A stretch of DNA of 64,000 nucleotides, from positions 1 to 64,000 of the forward strand of contig JAFLVC010000006.1 in NCBI GenBank assembly GCA_022508505.1. The letters run 5' to 3'. The DNA is from Clostridiales bacterium. GTDB taxonomy: Bacteria; Bacillota; Clostridia; Christensenellales; Pumilibacteraceae. Both the position numbers and the translations under genes were made by a program. How positions within the stretch are numbered: position 1 is the stretch's first letter; each line of letters starts with the position of its first letter. Below the pieces are notes generated by a model, which was not told where the DNA came from, ran no database searches, and saw nothing but the letters and a program-made list of their open reading frames with translations. Shown in pieces: positions 53,230 through 62,715 of this stretch.

Positions 53230-56200
53230 ATGGCAGACGTAAAAGACAACAAAGGGCCCGTAAAGCCGACTTCGACATCGGCTTCACACCCGACGACGAA
53301 GCATCCTACCGCGCGCACTGCAACGCCGTCGGGTACGACGGCGAGGCCGACGACTTCGGCGACGAAACCCGCGACGACTTCGACGGCACGCTCTACGGTC
53401 GATCCTGCGGCACGCACTGCGGCTCAGGCGGCGGACGATAAGCAGGCGACGGCAAAGCCTGCGGCTTCTTCGTCGAGTTCGGCAAAGCCCGTTTCCGCGA
53501 CGAGCGCGACTAAGGCAACTTCTGCGACGAACGCCACAAAACCCGCGTCTGCGACGAGCTCGATCAAAACAACCTCGTCAAAGACTTCCAAGAGCGCCGC
53601 AGATGAGCTTGCGGCTACGCGGATTGCCGCTTCCAAGACGACGGGCAAACCGAAAGCGAATGCGTCGAAGAGCAGCGGAAAGTCGTCAAGCAAGAATAGC
53701 GGCGGCGCTCGCGCAGTTGCTTCCGACAACAACAAAAAGAAGATTATCATTATTTCCATTGTGGCGGCAATTGCCGTGCTGTCGCTCATTCTCGGTATCG
53801 TGCTCGGAGCGCGTTCATGCTCTTCTCCCGGCGGTAAGGCCAAGAGAGTGGGATATTTGAGCGATATAACGATTGAGGCGCCCGCCAACGGCAATTATCT
53901 TGCAGGCAGCAAAATCAAGCCGAGCGCCGCATACGACAAGGTGAGCCCCGGCAAAGAGCAGCTTTACGCCGAGCCGGACAACTCTAAAAACAGCTACAAC
54001 AATTCATACAAGACAAACACGACAGTCGGGTATTCGAGCTCTGTTATCGGTACTGTGGAGCGGAATATCCCTAAGCGCACGAGAGACGAGGGACTCGGCG
54101 TATATCCCATGTACGGAGCTACGCTTTCCTCCGTCATCGGCGGCGACGAGAAAGCGGTGGCGGCGCGGAACGCGCTCATAACCGAGTCGAGCTATTTGAC
54201 GGCAGCGGGCACCTGGAACGGCGGCGGCGGCGGATATACCTGGATGGACAAGGACGGGTATTTGTACAGCGGTTCTACCGCCGAGCCCGTCAAGGTTCTC
54301 GACAAGAGCGGACACCACAGGAGGCTTTACAAGCACACGACGGCAATCGGACTTTACGGCGGCAACGTGTCGGACAGCGAGCCCGGTATAATCAAGTCGG
54401 TCACAGTGCGTCCTCGCGGCTACAACAGTTACAGCGTGACGGGCGTGTACGCGCCTGCAGGCGAGGTAATAACGATACGCATAAGCGAGCAAGACATGAA
54501 CGCGACCGGAGGTATTACCATACATATCGGTCAAGCGCTCTACAACGGCAAGGCCAACAACATTTGGGCGGCAAAAAACCAAATGCAGCGCACGCCCATA
54601 CTACTCAACACGATGAGCGTCAATAAAACCACGTCGGTTTACGACGAGGCTACTAAAACGTACACGGCGTACGTAGGTTCGTTTATCGGCGGTCCGCTGT
54701 ATATAAGGAACACAGGGGCACAGTTCACCGCTACGATTTCGGGCGGCGTTGCGTATAGGCACTTCATTCTCGGCTACACGACCGAGGACGAATACGCTTC
54801 GTACGCAAGCTGCTCCGCGCCGTACTTCGATTTGGAGGTGTGGAACTACGGCGTTCTCCACTCGGGACCCGCAAGGCAGGCCGCAGGGCTTACCTATGAC
54901 GACTGCTACAAGGCGGCGGTGCTTTGGGACAAGGTGGCGTCGGTCAGCACGACCAACTCACAGCAGGGCATTGTCTTGTTGTACGATCCGTTCGTAGCGG
55001 CAGGCGCGGCGGTCGCATTCCCCGGACAGCAGTCGGTTAACTGCCCCGAGGGTTGGATGCGCAACTCGCTCAATTACAACTCGCTTGTTACTGCCGGAGC
55101 GTGGGGCAACTTCCACGAGTATCACCACAATTTCCAAGGCTACGGCGTCGGCGGCGGCGGCGAGGTCACCAACAACGGCATGACGCTCGTGTCGTATGCG
55201 GAGTTTACCAAGATCTCGGCTAACCGCGGCGCGACCAACTTCGGCGGCCAGGGTCTTAGCGGTTGGAACCTCTATACGAGCGCGCCGTGGGCTTTGGAGC
55301 AAACGCTCAAAATTGCGCGCGACGGCGAAAATCCCGACAACGGAAAACAGGGCTTGGCGCTGTACGCTACGCTCCTTCACAATTTCGGCTCCGACAATTA
55401 CATCAAAGCGAAGGTCACGCAGCAGCGAACTTCAGCTTACGGCGAGAACTACGAAGGCTATCTGCGCGCATGGCAGGACGTGACGCATTACGACATGACC
55501 TATTTCTTTAATGATATTCTCAAAGGAATAGACGACGCCAAAGCAAAAGCCATATCCGCCGAAAACGCCGAAAAAGGCTATCCCATGTTTGTTCCCGTTG
55601 CGTCTACGTATCAGACCGGCAGAAGCTACACGTTCGACGGACAAAGAAAGTATTTCACGACCATGCAACCGTACGTCATACTCGCAGGCGAGCCGTTTAC
55701 GGTAGACCTTCGCAAGTACACGCAAGAAGGCGGGCAATACCGCTACGGCAGTGTGATCGTGCCCGACGGTTTCGATTTCGAGATCAAAAACGTCGCTCCG
55801 CTCAACGGAACGCTCAACGGCACAATCGCGCCGACGGGCGAGGCGGGTGTTTACACTTTTACGCCGACGTTAGGCAGCAAGCGTTCGGGCGCGATAGTCG
55901 TAACGATAGGTTTGACAAAGCGTGACGGTGGGTTTGCCGTCGCCGATGCGGAGCTCATTATCGAGTTCGAGCAGTCCAGCGAGCCTACAAAGATGACGCT
56001 CAAAAGAACTACGTACAGCTACGACGGCAATGTGTACGAAAGCGCGACCGCCGCGTACGAAAACGGCTTTGACGGATATTCGTCGGTGGAAACGATAAAC
56101 CACAGCAACCCCACTCAAAACTGCAACACCGACATTTGGTACTATGCCGACACGCCCGAAAATCATCAAAAATATCCCAATGCGCCTGCTTGGTATTTCA

Positions 56201-57609
56201 TAAAAGAAAACACCGTCGCAGTCGTTGAAGGTAAGCTGTATGTCGAAGAAGAAGGCACTTACCGCATGTTTCTCCGCGGAAGGCATAACTGCGCAATGTA
56301 CTATTCGCTCGACGGCGGTAAGACGTACACGCTCGGCGCGACGATAACGGACGGTACGAGCGCGTATTTCCGCCCCGACGATGCAAATACGTACGTCGAC
56401 CTCGAAAATTTGCCTGCCAAAAGCTGGGTTTACTTTAAAGAGGTGCTCATTTGCGAGACCAAGGGCGGTTCTGTAAGCTATATCGGCTTAGGCTTTAAGC
56501 AGTGGGCTCAGCCGCTGTTTACTGTTGTTGAAAAGCATTACGATAAAAACGGCAAAGAAGTTGAAGGCCCCGATGCCGCAGGCTATGACCACACGAAAAC
56601 CGTGTACTACGACGAGCTCGGTATCGAGGTGGACGAGGACACGGTAAATAATGCGACAATCCAAGCGCCTAAGATTACCAACAACACTCAGCCGTATGTA
56701 AACGCTTACAGAGCTACGTACGAATTCCCCGATAACGACACTTTCGAAACCGACTATTTCTACCGTCGGTCTTACAACTACAACTACCAAGACAACGTTC
56801 AGCTCGGCGTCGGCAAACAGCGCGTGGTAGAAGAACAGTGCGCAAACCTCAAGCTCAGCGGCAATTACGGCGGAAACGACTTGTCCGTCGTAGTAGACGG
56901 AATTAAAGATTCCGGCGGAAAATTGCAGCTTCACACCAATGATAACGGCAGACCAAATGCGGACAATCCGTTTACGATGGTGATAGACCTCGGCGACGTT
57001 TATACGGCAAACCGTTTTGTGCTTTACAGTCAGGGCGGCAGAAGCGATCCGCAGTTCCCTGCGGCGATGAATCTTTACGCGAGCCTCGACGGATATAAGT
57101 ACGACCTAATCGGCAATTTTTCGAATTTGACTTTTTCCGGAAACATGCAGACAATCAATTTCCAAAATACGCAAATGCGCTATTACAAAATGGAAATTAC
57201 GGAAACATTGCGCAACTTCGTTATCATTCGCGAGCTCGAAATGTGGAATATTTGCGAGGTCAACGGCGGCACGGTTTGTGCGCCCGACGACGATATGTTT
57301 GCGTACAGCGGCAGTTGGAGCGAGGTGCAGGAGTACTCGACGTACGGACACGTGTACGTAGGCAAATCGAATGCAACCGTTTCGTTCAGCTTTACAGGCA
57401 CGCGCATAGGCATTGTGTCGTCGGCGGTGTACGGCAAGAACTTCGAGGTGTATATCGACGGTCAAAAGGTTGAGTCGATGTCGCTTAAAGCCGACAGCGC
57501 GGCGTACCTCATGACTTACCTGTGCAATGCGCTCGACAAAAAAGAGCATACCGTAACGATTAAATGTCTGGGCGAGGCGAGCATAGATTCGATAGTCGTG
57601 TTCCCGTAA
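53230..57609 (+). CDS. M60-family (enhancin-like) mucinase, type II membrane protein
   Basis: A 1459-residue protein with AAGGAG before the ATG. Residues 1-165 are a disordered Ala/Thr/Ser/Lys/Pro-rich tail. DNNKKK precedes a single membrane helix (about 171-192), so the tail is cytoplasmic and the rest external. The peptidase core has zinc motif HEYHH at 629-633, with the third ligand E645 in GGGGEVTNN, the HExxH-x(8+)-E pattern of M60 enzymes that cleave mucin-type glycoproteins. C-terminal parts: a PA14-like region (about 930-1090, MYYSLDGGKTYT), an F5/8-type or CBM32-like domain (about 1214-1337), and a terminal beta domain (about 1345-1459). Expected to act on host or microbial glycoproteins. 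The basic tail is unusual. Confidence 0.88.
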   Translation: MADVKDNKGPVKPTSTSASHPTTKHPTARTATPSGTTARPTTSATKPATTSTARSTVDPAARTAAQAADDKQATAKPAASSSSSAKPVSATSATKATSATNATKPASATSSIKTTSSKTSKSAADELAATRIAASKTTGKPKANASKSSGKSSSKNSGGARAVASDNNKKKIIIISIVAAIAVLSLILGIVLGARSCSSPGGKAKRVGYLSDITIEAPANGNYLAGSKIKPSAAYDKVSPGKEQLYAEPDNSKNSYNNSYKTNTTVGYSSSVIGTVERNIPKRTRDEGLGVYPMYGATLSSVIGGDEKAVAARNALITESSYLTAAGTWNGGGGGYTWMDKDGYLYSGSTAEPVKVLDKSGHHRRLYKHTTAIGLYGGNVSDSEPGIIKSVTVRPRGYNSYSVTGVYAPAGEVITIRISEQDMNATGGITIHIGQALYNGKANNIWAAKNQMQRTPILLNTMSVNKTTSVYDEATKTYTAYVGSFIGGPLYIRNTGAQFTATISGGVAYRHFILGYTTEDEYASYASCSAPYFDLEVWNYGVLHSGPARQAAGLTYDDCYKAAVLWDKVASVSTTNSQQGIVLLYDPFVAAGAAVAFPGQQSVNCPEGWMRNSLNYNSLVTAGAWGNFHEYHHNFQGYGVGGGGEVTNNGMTLVSYAEFTKISANRGATNFGGQGLSGWNLYTSAPWALEQTLKIARDGENPDNGKQGLALYATLLHNFGSDNYIKAKVTQQRTSAYGENYEGYLRAWQDVTHYDMTYFFNDILKGIDDAKAKAISAENAEKGYPMFVPVASTYQTGRSYTFDGQRKYFTTMQPYVILAGEPFTVDLRKYTQEGGQYRYGSVIVPDGFDFEIKNVAPLNGTLNGTIAPTGEAGVYTFTPTLGSKRSGAIVVTIGLTKRDGGFAVADAELIIEFEQSSEPTKMTLKRTTYSYDGNVYESATAAYENGFDGYSSVETINHSNPTQNCNTDIWYYADTPENHQKYPNAPAWYFIKENTVAVVEGKLYVEEEGTYRMFLRGRHNCAMYYSLDGGKTYTLGATITDGTSAYFRPDDANTYVDLENLPAKSWVYFKEVLICETKGGSVSYIGLGFKQWAQPLFTVVEKHYDKNGKEVEGPDAAGYDHTKTVYYDELGIEVDEDTVNNATIQAPKITNNTQPYVNAYRATYEFPDNDTFETDYFYRRSYNYNYQDNVQLGVGKQRVVEEQCANLKLSGNYGGNDLSVVVDGIKDSGGKLQLHTNDNGRPNADNPFTMVIDLGDVYTANRFVLYSQGGRSDPQFPAAMNLYASLDGYKYDLIGNFSNLTFSGNMQTINFQNTQMRYYKMEITETLRNFVIIRELEMWNICEVNGGTVCAPDDDMFAYSGSWSEVQEYSTYGHVYVGKSNATVSFSFTGTRIGIVSSAVYGKNFEVYIDGQKVESMSLKADSAAYLMTYLCNALDKKEHTVTIKCLGEASIDSIVVFP

Positions 57610-57722
57610 CGACGCAAAAAGTAAGCGCAAAGCTAAATTCGGCGTTCAAACGCTTGCTATATATGATGAAAAGTGATATAGTTAAAGTGTAACTTCGATT
57701 GGAACGGAGTTGCAACAAAAAA

Positions 57723-57835
57723 ATCTTTGGGGCGGGGTGAAATTCCCCACCGGTGGTGACAGTCCACGAAGACCGCAAGGTCCCGAGCGGGTGAAATTCC
57801 CGCACCGACGGTATAAAGTCCGGATGGAAAAAGAT
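57723..57835 (+). ncRNA. FMN riboswitch (RFN element)
   Basis: All RFN landmarks are present: GGGGCGGGGTGAAATTCCCC, ACCGGTGGT, AGTCCACGA, GGGTGAAATTCCCG, ACCGACGGT and AGTCCGGATGG, closed by ATCTTT (57723-57728) / AAAGAT (57830-57835). FMN binding should favour the terminator downstream and lower ribU expression. A weak promoter (TTGCTA at 57655, TATAGT at 57677) lies ahead. Confidence 0.97.
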
Positions 57836-57858
57836 AAAATCGGTTTTACTGTATTTTG

Positions 57859-57894
57859 CGCCCTCTTGTATTTTACGAGAGGGCGATTTTTATT
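57859..57894 (+). terminator. Expression-platform terminator of the FMN riboswitch
   Basis: CGCCCTCT (57859-57866) / AGAGGGCG (57878-57885), then ATTTTTATT. It ends 24 bases before the ribU start, so the riboswitch probably works by transcription termination. Confidence 0.9.
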
Positions 57895-57918
57895 CCCCGA
57901 AACCGAAAAGGAGTAAAA

Positions 57919-58695
57919 ATGGAAGAGCAAGAAGCAAGTATGTACGCCGATACCGAAGTGCAAGAAGCATTCGCGGCGGAAACACAGACCGAAGCGGCGG
58001 AAGCGCATGTCGTACCGTCCGAAGAGCCGACAAAGAAATCGGAAAAAGTCAAAGACGCATTCAAGCAGTTTTTTACCGCGCGCCGCATGGTGTATATAGC
58101 GACGTTTATCGCGCTGTCGGTCGCGCTGAGGTTTCTTTCCTTTCCGATACTTCCGATCGTGCCGTTCTTAAAGTTCGACTTTTCGGACGTGCTCGTGCTT
58201 ATATGCGCGTATGCGCTCGGTCCGGTTTCGGGAATTATAACCTGCGTCATAAAAGAGATGCTCGCAGGTATCGACGGCGGCACGGCGTTTATAGGCGAGC
58301 TCGCCAATATCATAACAATGCTGCCGTTTGTGCTTATCCCTTCTATTATATACAAAAAGCACAAGGGCAGGAAATCGGTCATTATATGGCTTTCGGTCGC
58401 CTGCGTAATTCGCACGGCATGGTCGTTCCCCGTCAACTGGCTGTTGACATTCCCCATATTTTTCAGTAAATTTATCGTCCCCGGCAGCGACTGGGCGGCA
58501 GGAATGCAGTTTTTCATCGGCGAGTTTGAAGGTATGCCCATGTGGTTTTGGGCTACGCTGTTCAACTTGATCAAGGGCGTCATGCTCGTCGTGTCAATCC
58601 TGCTTTTGTATAAGCCTGTTTCGCGACTTATCGGGATTATAAACAGAAAGTTCGACGACAGAAAACGGCAGCCTGCGCAGGACGCCGCACAGTAA
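57919..58695 (+). CDS. ribU: Riboflavin ECF transporter S component RibU
   Basis: A 258-residue membrane protein. The start with AAAGGAG upstream is preferred to one at 57856, which lies in the terminator. After a hydrophilic, acidic tail of about 50 residues there are six membrane helices, with ARRMVYIATFIALSVALRFL, KFDFSDVLVLICAYALGPVSGIITCVIKEML and the FxGEF/GMPMWFW region typical of RibU. It binds riboflavin and works with the ECF energising module (EcfA, EcfA', EcfT), which is not in this window. The N-terminal tail is longer than in most RibU proteins. Control by the FMN riboswitch supports the substrate. Confidence 0.93.
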   Translation: MEEQEASMYADTEVQEAFAAETQTEAAEAHVVPSEEPTKKSEKVKDAFKQFFTARRMVYIATFIALSVALRFLSFPILPIVPFLKFDFSDVLVLICAYALGPVSGIITCVIKEMLAGIDGGTAFIGELANIITMLPFVLIPSIIYKKHKGRKSVIIWLSVACVIRTAWSFPVNWLLTFPIFFSKFIVPGSDWAAGMQFFIGEFEGMPMWFWATLFNLIKGVMLVVSILLLYKPVSRLIGIINRKFDDRKRQPAQDAAQ

Positions 58696-58704
58696 AATAG
58701 ATTT

Positions 58705-59409
58705 ATGGAAACGTATAGGCAATTTCTTGACAGAATAAACGCTTTTCAAAAGAAAGAACTGCGTTTTTGCGGCAAGTTCGCGTGCAACCCGTCGCTCGCG
58801 TTAAAGGTAAACGACGACAACACGTTTAAAGCGTTTTACGGCGATACCGTTGTTTTTGCGTTGGACAAAGCGACGAAGCGGCGACTGACCGAGTATGTCG
58901 ATTTGCTGTACCGCGCCGCGCCGCAATGCTTTTGCGAACGGCTTGTCGAGGATACATTCCACATGACTTTGCACGATTTGAACAGCGCGCCGAGCTTGCG
59001 CGACGTCGAGTCGCTATTTGTCGGGCAAAAAATAAAAGAAAAAGCGGAAGATATGCGCGAGTGCGGCGACGCTGTAATTAAAATGAAAAGCACGTACGTT
59101 TTCAATATGGTAAACACGAGCTTGGTTTTGGGCTTGCGCCCGATAGGCGAGGGCGATTACATAAAGCTTATGAAGCTGTATTCCGCGTTTGACGAGGTGA
59201 AGAAGTTGAATTATCCGTTCACGCCGCACATAACGTTGGCGTATTACGGCGTCGGCGGCTTCGACGAGCAAGCCGCGCGAAAGCTGGAAGAGGCGGTCAA
59301 TCGTATTAACGACCGAATAGATTTGACAATCGAGCTTCGCGCAGGCGATCTGTATTATCAGACATTCGAGAGCATGAACGACTATAGGGACGAGCTGAAA
59401 TTGTTTTAG
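58705..59409 (+). CDS. 2H-phosphoesterase-like protein
   Basis: A 234-residue soluble protein with two H-x-T motifs: HMT at 86-88 (FHMTLHDL) and HIT at 175-177 (FTPHITLAYYG). The two histidines are the catalytic pair in 2H phosphoesterases (LigT/CPDase), which open 2',3'-cyclic phosphates or related cyclic nucleotides. It starts 9 bases after ribU with no evident ribosome site, so it is probably cotranscribed under FMN control. A link with flavin metabolism, such as cyclic FMN-type products, is speculative; a tRNA-splicing or RNA-end role is the alternative. Confidence 0.75.
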   Translation: METYRQFLDRINAFQKKELRFCGKFACNPSLALKVNDDNTFKAFYGDTVVFALDKATKRRLTEYVDLLYRAAPQCFCERLVEDTFHMTLHDLNSAPSLRDVESLFVGQKIKEKAEDMRECGDAVIKMKSTYVFNMVNTSLVLGLRPIGEGDYIKLMKLYSAFDEVKKLNYPFTPHITLAYYGVGGFDEQAARKLEEAVNRINDRIDLTIELRAGDLYYQTFESMNDYRDELKLF

Positions 59410-59480
59410 CCGCCCCTTGTCGCTCTTGCGCAAAATGACAAAAATCTTATAAAATAGTTTGTAAAACTGCGTAAAAACGT

Positions 59481-59509
59481 TTGACAAAAGGTGGGCAAGC
59501 CTTTATAAT
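59481..59509 (+). promoter_or_regulatory. Perfect consensus promoter of the S10 operon
   Basis: TTGACA (59481-59486), 17 bases, TATAAT (59504-59509). Transcription should start near 59516, about 150 bases before rpsJ. Confidence 0.92.
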
Positions 59510-59533
59510 AGATAAGCTACATGTGATATGCGG

Positions 59534-59643
59534 CGGTTTTGGTATCGAGTGAGGGGCGGCTAAGCCCCTTAAAAAACCGACCGAAACGGCACGCCCGTAA
59601 GCGTGAAAGCGCTATGTACGACAAAAGCGGAGGGCTTCCTCCG
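59534..59643 (+). promoter_or_regulatory. Structured leader of the S10 operon
   Basis: Outer stem CGGTTTT (59534-59540) / AAAACCG (59573-59579) encloses AGGGGC / GCCCCT (59552-59557 / 59564-59569). A second hairpin, CGGAGG / CCTCCG with loop GCTT, is at 59628-59643, 10 bases before the rpsJ ribosome site. These could mediate ribosomal-protein autoregulation; the binding protein is not evident. Confidence 0.5.
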
Positions 59644-59666
59644 ATAACGGCTAAAGGAGAAATTTT

Positions 59667-59975
59667 ATGGCCAGCCAAAAGATCAGAATCAAGTTGAGGG
59701 CATACGACCATGAGTTGGTCGACAGTTCCGCACAACGCATTGTCGACGCCGCAAAGCAGACAGGCTCCAAGGTGTGCGGTCCCATTCCTCTGCCCATGCA
59801 GAAGGAAGTTGTCACCATACTGCGCTCCGTCCATAAGCACAAGGACAGCAGAGAGCAGTTTGAGCTCAGGACGTACTCCCGTCTCATAGATATCTACAGC
59901 CCGTCCGGCAAGACGGTCGACTCGCTCATGCGTCTCGATTTGCCGGCCGGCGTTGACATCAAGATCAAGCTGTAA
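59667..59975 (+). CDS. rpsJ: 30S ribosomal protein S10
   Basis: A 102-residue protein with [29 protein letters not shown] at the N-terminus and [17 protein letters not shown], then [16 protein letters not shown], diagnostic of S10. It joins the 30S head and, in other bacteria, also serves as NusE in antitermination. First gene of the S10 operon, behind AAAGGAG. Confidence 0.98.
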   Translation: MASQKIRIKLRAYDHELVDSSAQRIVDAAKQTGSKVCGPIPLPMQKEVVTILRSVHKHKDSREQFELRTYSRLIDIYSPSGKTVDSLMRLDLPAGVDIKIKL

Positions 59976-59992
59976 CGCAAGGAGAGCAAGTC

Positions 59993-60622
59993 ATGAAGAA
60001 GGCAATACTCGGCAAAAAATTAGGCATGACGCGCATATTCGGCGAGAACGACGTTTCCATTCCGGTAACCGTCGTTCAGTGCGGACCGATGACCGTAGTC
60101 GACCGCCGCACCCTTGACCGCAACGGTTACAGTGCGGTAGTTTGCGCGTTCGAAGAGATTAAAGAGGGCAAGCTCAACAAGCCCGAAGCGGGGCTTTTCA
60201 AAAAGGCCAAGGCTAAGCCCTGCCGCTATCTTCGCGAGTTCCGCTATGAAAACGCGGATTCGTACGAAGTGGGCAACGTAATCGACTGCACGATGTTCGA
60301 GGACGGCGACATGGTCGACGTTTCGGGCGTGACTAAGGGCCGCGGCTTTACGGGCGTCATCAAGCGCTGGAACCATCACCGTCTCAAAATGACGCACGGT
60401 ACCGGCCCCGTTCACAGGGAAGTGGGCTCCACCGGCGCCAACTCCAATCCGTCCCGCCGCATCAAGAACCTCAAGATGGCCGGTCAGTACGGACACGAGA
60501 ACGTAACCATTCAAAACCTCAAAGTCGTCAAGGTCGACAAGGCGCGCGGCGTGCTTTTGATACGCGGCGCAGTCCCCGGCCCCAAGGGCGGGCTTGTAAC
60601 CGTTCGCGAGACGGTCAAATAA
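59993..60622 (+). CDS. rplC: 50S ribosomal protein L3
   Basis: A 209-residue protein of normal length: GKKLGMTRIF near the start, KGRGFTGVIKRWNHHR in the middle, and the signature GSTGANSNPSRRIKNLKMAGQYG; the loop inserts near the peptidyl-transferase centre. Follows rpsJ by 17 bases. Confidence 0.98.
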   Translation: MKKAILGKKLGMTRIFGENDVSIPVTVVQCGPMTVVDRRTLDRNGYSAVVCAFEEIKEGKLNKPEAGLFKKAKAKPCRYLREFRYENADSYEVGNVIDCTMFEDGDMVDVSGVTKGRGFTGVIKRWNHHRLKMTHGTGPVHREVGSTGANSNPSRRIKNLKMAGQYGHENVTIQNLKVVKVDKARGVLLIRGAVPGPKGGLVTVRETVK

Positions 60623-60641
60623 GCGGAGTTAAGGAGATATT

Positions 60642-61280
60642 ATGCCTACCATTAAGATATATAAACAGGACGGCTCTTCCGCCGGAACGATGGAGCTTGA
60701 CGACAGCGTTTTCGGTGCGGAGTACAACGAGCCGCTCATTCATCAGGTCGTAGTAGCGCAGATGGCGAACGCCCGTCAAGGCACCAAGAGCACGCTCACC
60801 CGCACCGAAGTGCGCGGCGGCGGAAAAAAGCCTTGGAGACAGAAGGGCACGGGCAACGCGCGTCAGGGCTCCATTCGTGCGCCGCAGTGGAAGGGCGGCG
60901 GCGTGGTGTTCGCGCCCAAGCCCCGTTGCTTCCGCCAAAAGATAAACAAGCTCGTTCGCATCAACGCGATAAGGAGCGCACTTTCGGCAAAGCTCGCAGA
61001 CGGCAACCTCATCGTTCTCGACAAGCTCGATATCGAGCCCAAGACCAAGAACATGGCCGCCGTTTTGAAAGCGCTTAAGATAGACAGCCGCGTGCTTCTC
61101 GTTCTTCCCGAGGGAAGCGAAAACGCAATCCGCGCGGCGCGCAACATCGAAAAGGCGAGGACGGCGGCGAGCGAGCAGCTCAATGTTTACGACATCGTCG
61201 CAAACGCCGTAATGCTCACGACGGTCGACTCGATCAAGGCGATCGAACAAAAATACACCGAAAAGGAGATAGCGCAATAA
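60642..61280 (+). CDS. rplD: 50S ribosomal protein L4
   Basis: A 212-residue protein with VVAQMANARQGTKSTLTRTEVRGGGKKPWRQKGTGNARQGS, the long internal loop that lines the exit tunnel, and APKPRCFRQKINK. Its TAA overlaps the rplW ATG by one base. L4 is the autoregulator of the S10 operon in enterobacteria; whether it binds the leader here is unknown. Confidence 0.98.
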   Translation: MPTIKIYKQDGSSAGTMELDDSVFGAEYNEPLIHQVVVAQMANARQGTKSTLTRTEVRGGGKKPWRQKGTGNARQGSIRAPQWKGGGVVFAPKPRCFRQKINKLVRINAIRSALSAKLADGNLIVLDKLDIEPKTKNMAAVLKALKIDSRVLLVLPEGSENAIRAARNIEKARTAASEQLNVYDIVANAVMLTTVDSIKAIEQKYTEKEIAQ

Positions 61281-61570
61281 TGACGGCGGAAGACATCATC
61301 ATCAGCCCGGTCCTTACCGAAAAGTCAAACGACAACATTCACGCCAAGCGCTATGCGTTCATCGTGGACGTTCGGGCGGACAAGAAGCAGATCAAAGCGG
61401 CGGTCGAACACATTTTCGACGTAAAGGTCGAAAGAGTCAACGTGGTTACCGTTCGCGGCAAGCTCAAGAGACAGGGCAGGACGCAGGGCTACACCCCCGA
61501 GCGCAAAAAGGCGTACGTCACGCTCTCCGACAGTTCGAAGGCGATTCCGTTCTTCGAGACCTTGTCTTAA
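61280..61570 (+). CDS. rplW: 50S ribosomal protein L23
   Basis: A 96-residue protein with IISPVLTEKSNDNI and YAFIVDVRADKKQIKAAVEHIFDVKVERVNVVTVRGK, the L23 core. L23 sits at the exit of the peptide tunnel and docks trigger factor and SRP. Translationally coupled to rplD. Confidence 0.98.
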   Translation: MTAEDIIISPVLTEKSNDNIHAKRYAFIVDVRADKKQIKAAVEHIFDVKVERVNVVTVRGKLKRQGRTQGYTPERKKAYVTLSDSSKAIPFFETLS

Positions 61571-61585
61571 TAAGGAGACGACAAA

Positions 61586-62413
61586 ATGGCTATCAAGAGA
61601 TATAAACCGATCACACCCGGCACGCGGTTCAAAACCGTCATAGACGCGCCGGAGCTTACCGGCGACAAGCCGTACAAACCCCTTCTGCGCGAACAGAGCA
61701 GAAAGGGCGGCAGGAACTTCACCGGCAAGATAACAGTTCGCCACATCGGCGGCGGCAACCGTCAAAAGTACCGCGTAATCGACTTCAAGCGCAACAAGGA
61801 CAACATCCCCGCCAAGGTCGAGACCGTCGAGTACGATCCCAACCGCACGGCATTCATAGCGCTTCTGTGCTACGCCGACGGTGAGAGACGGTACATCCTC
61901 GCGCCGCTCGGACTGCAAAAGGGCGATCAAGTAATATCGGGCGAAACCGCAGACATCAAGGCGGGCAACTGCTTGCCGCTGTCGGCGATACCCGTAGGTA
62001 CGCTCGTCCACAATATCGAGATGCTACCCGGGCGCGGCGGCCAGCTCGCGAGGACTGCGGGCGCGGCGGCACAGCTCATGGCAAAGGAAGGCAAGTACGC
62101 GACTCTCAGGCTCCCTTCGGGCGAAATGCGCATGGTGCTTCAGCGCTGCAAGGCGACGATCGGTCAGGTCGGAAACCTCGACCACGAGCTCGTTTCCTTG
62201 GGTAAGGCGGGCCGCAAGCGCCACATGGGCGTCAAGCCGACAGTTCGCGGTGTAGTTATGAACCCTTGCGATCACCCGCACGGCGGCGGCGAAGGCAAGA
62301 GCCCGATAGGCAGACCGAGTCCGGTATCGCCTTGGGGCAAGCCGACGCTCGGCAAGAAGACGAGGGCAAAGCACAAGGCGTCCGACAAGTTCATTGTCAA
62401 GCGCATCAACTAA
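61586..62413 (+). CDS. rplB: 50S ribosomal protein L2
   Basis: A 275-residue protein with [14 protein letters not shown], the [22 protein letters not shown] region and the C-terminal [35 protein letters not shown], including the conserved histidine needed near the peptidyl-transferase centre. Normal length. Confidence 0.98.
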   Translation: MAIKRYKPITPGTRFKTVIDAPELTGDKPYKPLLREQSRKGGRNFTGKITVRHIGGGNRQKYRVIDFKRNKDNIPAKVETVEYDPNRTAFIALLCYADGERRYILAPLGLQKGDQVISGETADIKAGNCLPLSAIPVGTLVHNIEMLPGRGGQLARTAGAAAQLMAKEGKYATLRLPSGEMRMVLQRCKATIGQVGNLDHELVSLGKAGRKRHMGVKPTVRGVVMNPCDHPHGGGEGKSPIGRPSPVSPWGKPTLGKKTRAKHKASDKFIVKRIN

Positions 62414-62425
62414 GGGAGTTCGGAT

Positions 62426-62704
62426 ATGTCAAGATCGACAAAAAAAGGTTATTATGTAGACGCCAAGCTGATGAAAAAGGCAGAGGCGATGCAAGAGACG
62501 GCGGACAAGCGCCCCATAAAGACTTGGTCGCGCGCCTCTACGATATTCCCGGAATTCGTGGGCCTCACGTTTGCCGTGCATAACGGCAAAAAGTTCGTGC
62601 CCGTGTACGTCACGGCCGATATGGTCGGACACAAGCTCGGCGAGTTCGCCCCCACGCGCACCTTCCTCGGGCACGCCGGCGACAAGACGACTAAGGGTAG
62701 ATAA
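62426..62704 (+). CDS. rpsS: 30S ribosomal protein S19
   Basis: A 92-residue protein with [62 protein letters not shown], the full S19 signature. 12 bases after rplB. Confidence 0.98.
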   Translation: MSRSTKKGYYVDAKLMKKAEAMQETADKRPIKTWSRASTIFPEFVGLTFAVHNGKKFVPVYVTADMVGHKLGEFAPTRTFLGHAGDKTTKGR

Positions 62705-62715
62705 GAGGAGCTATT

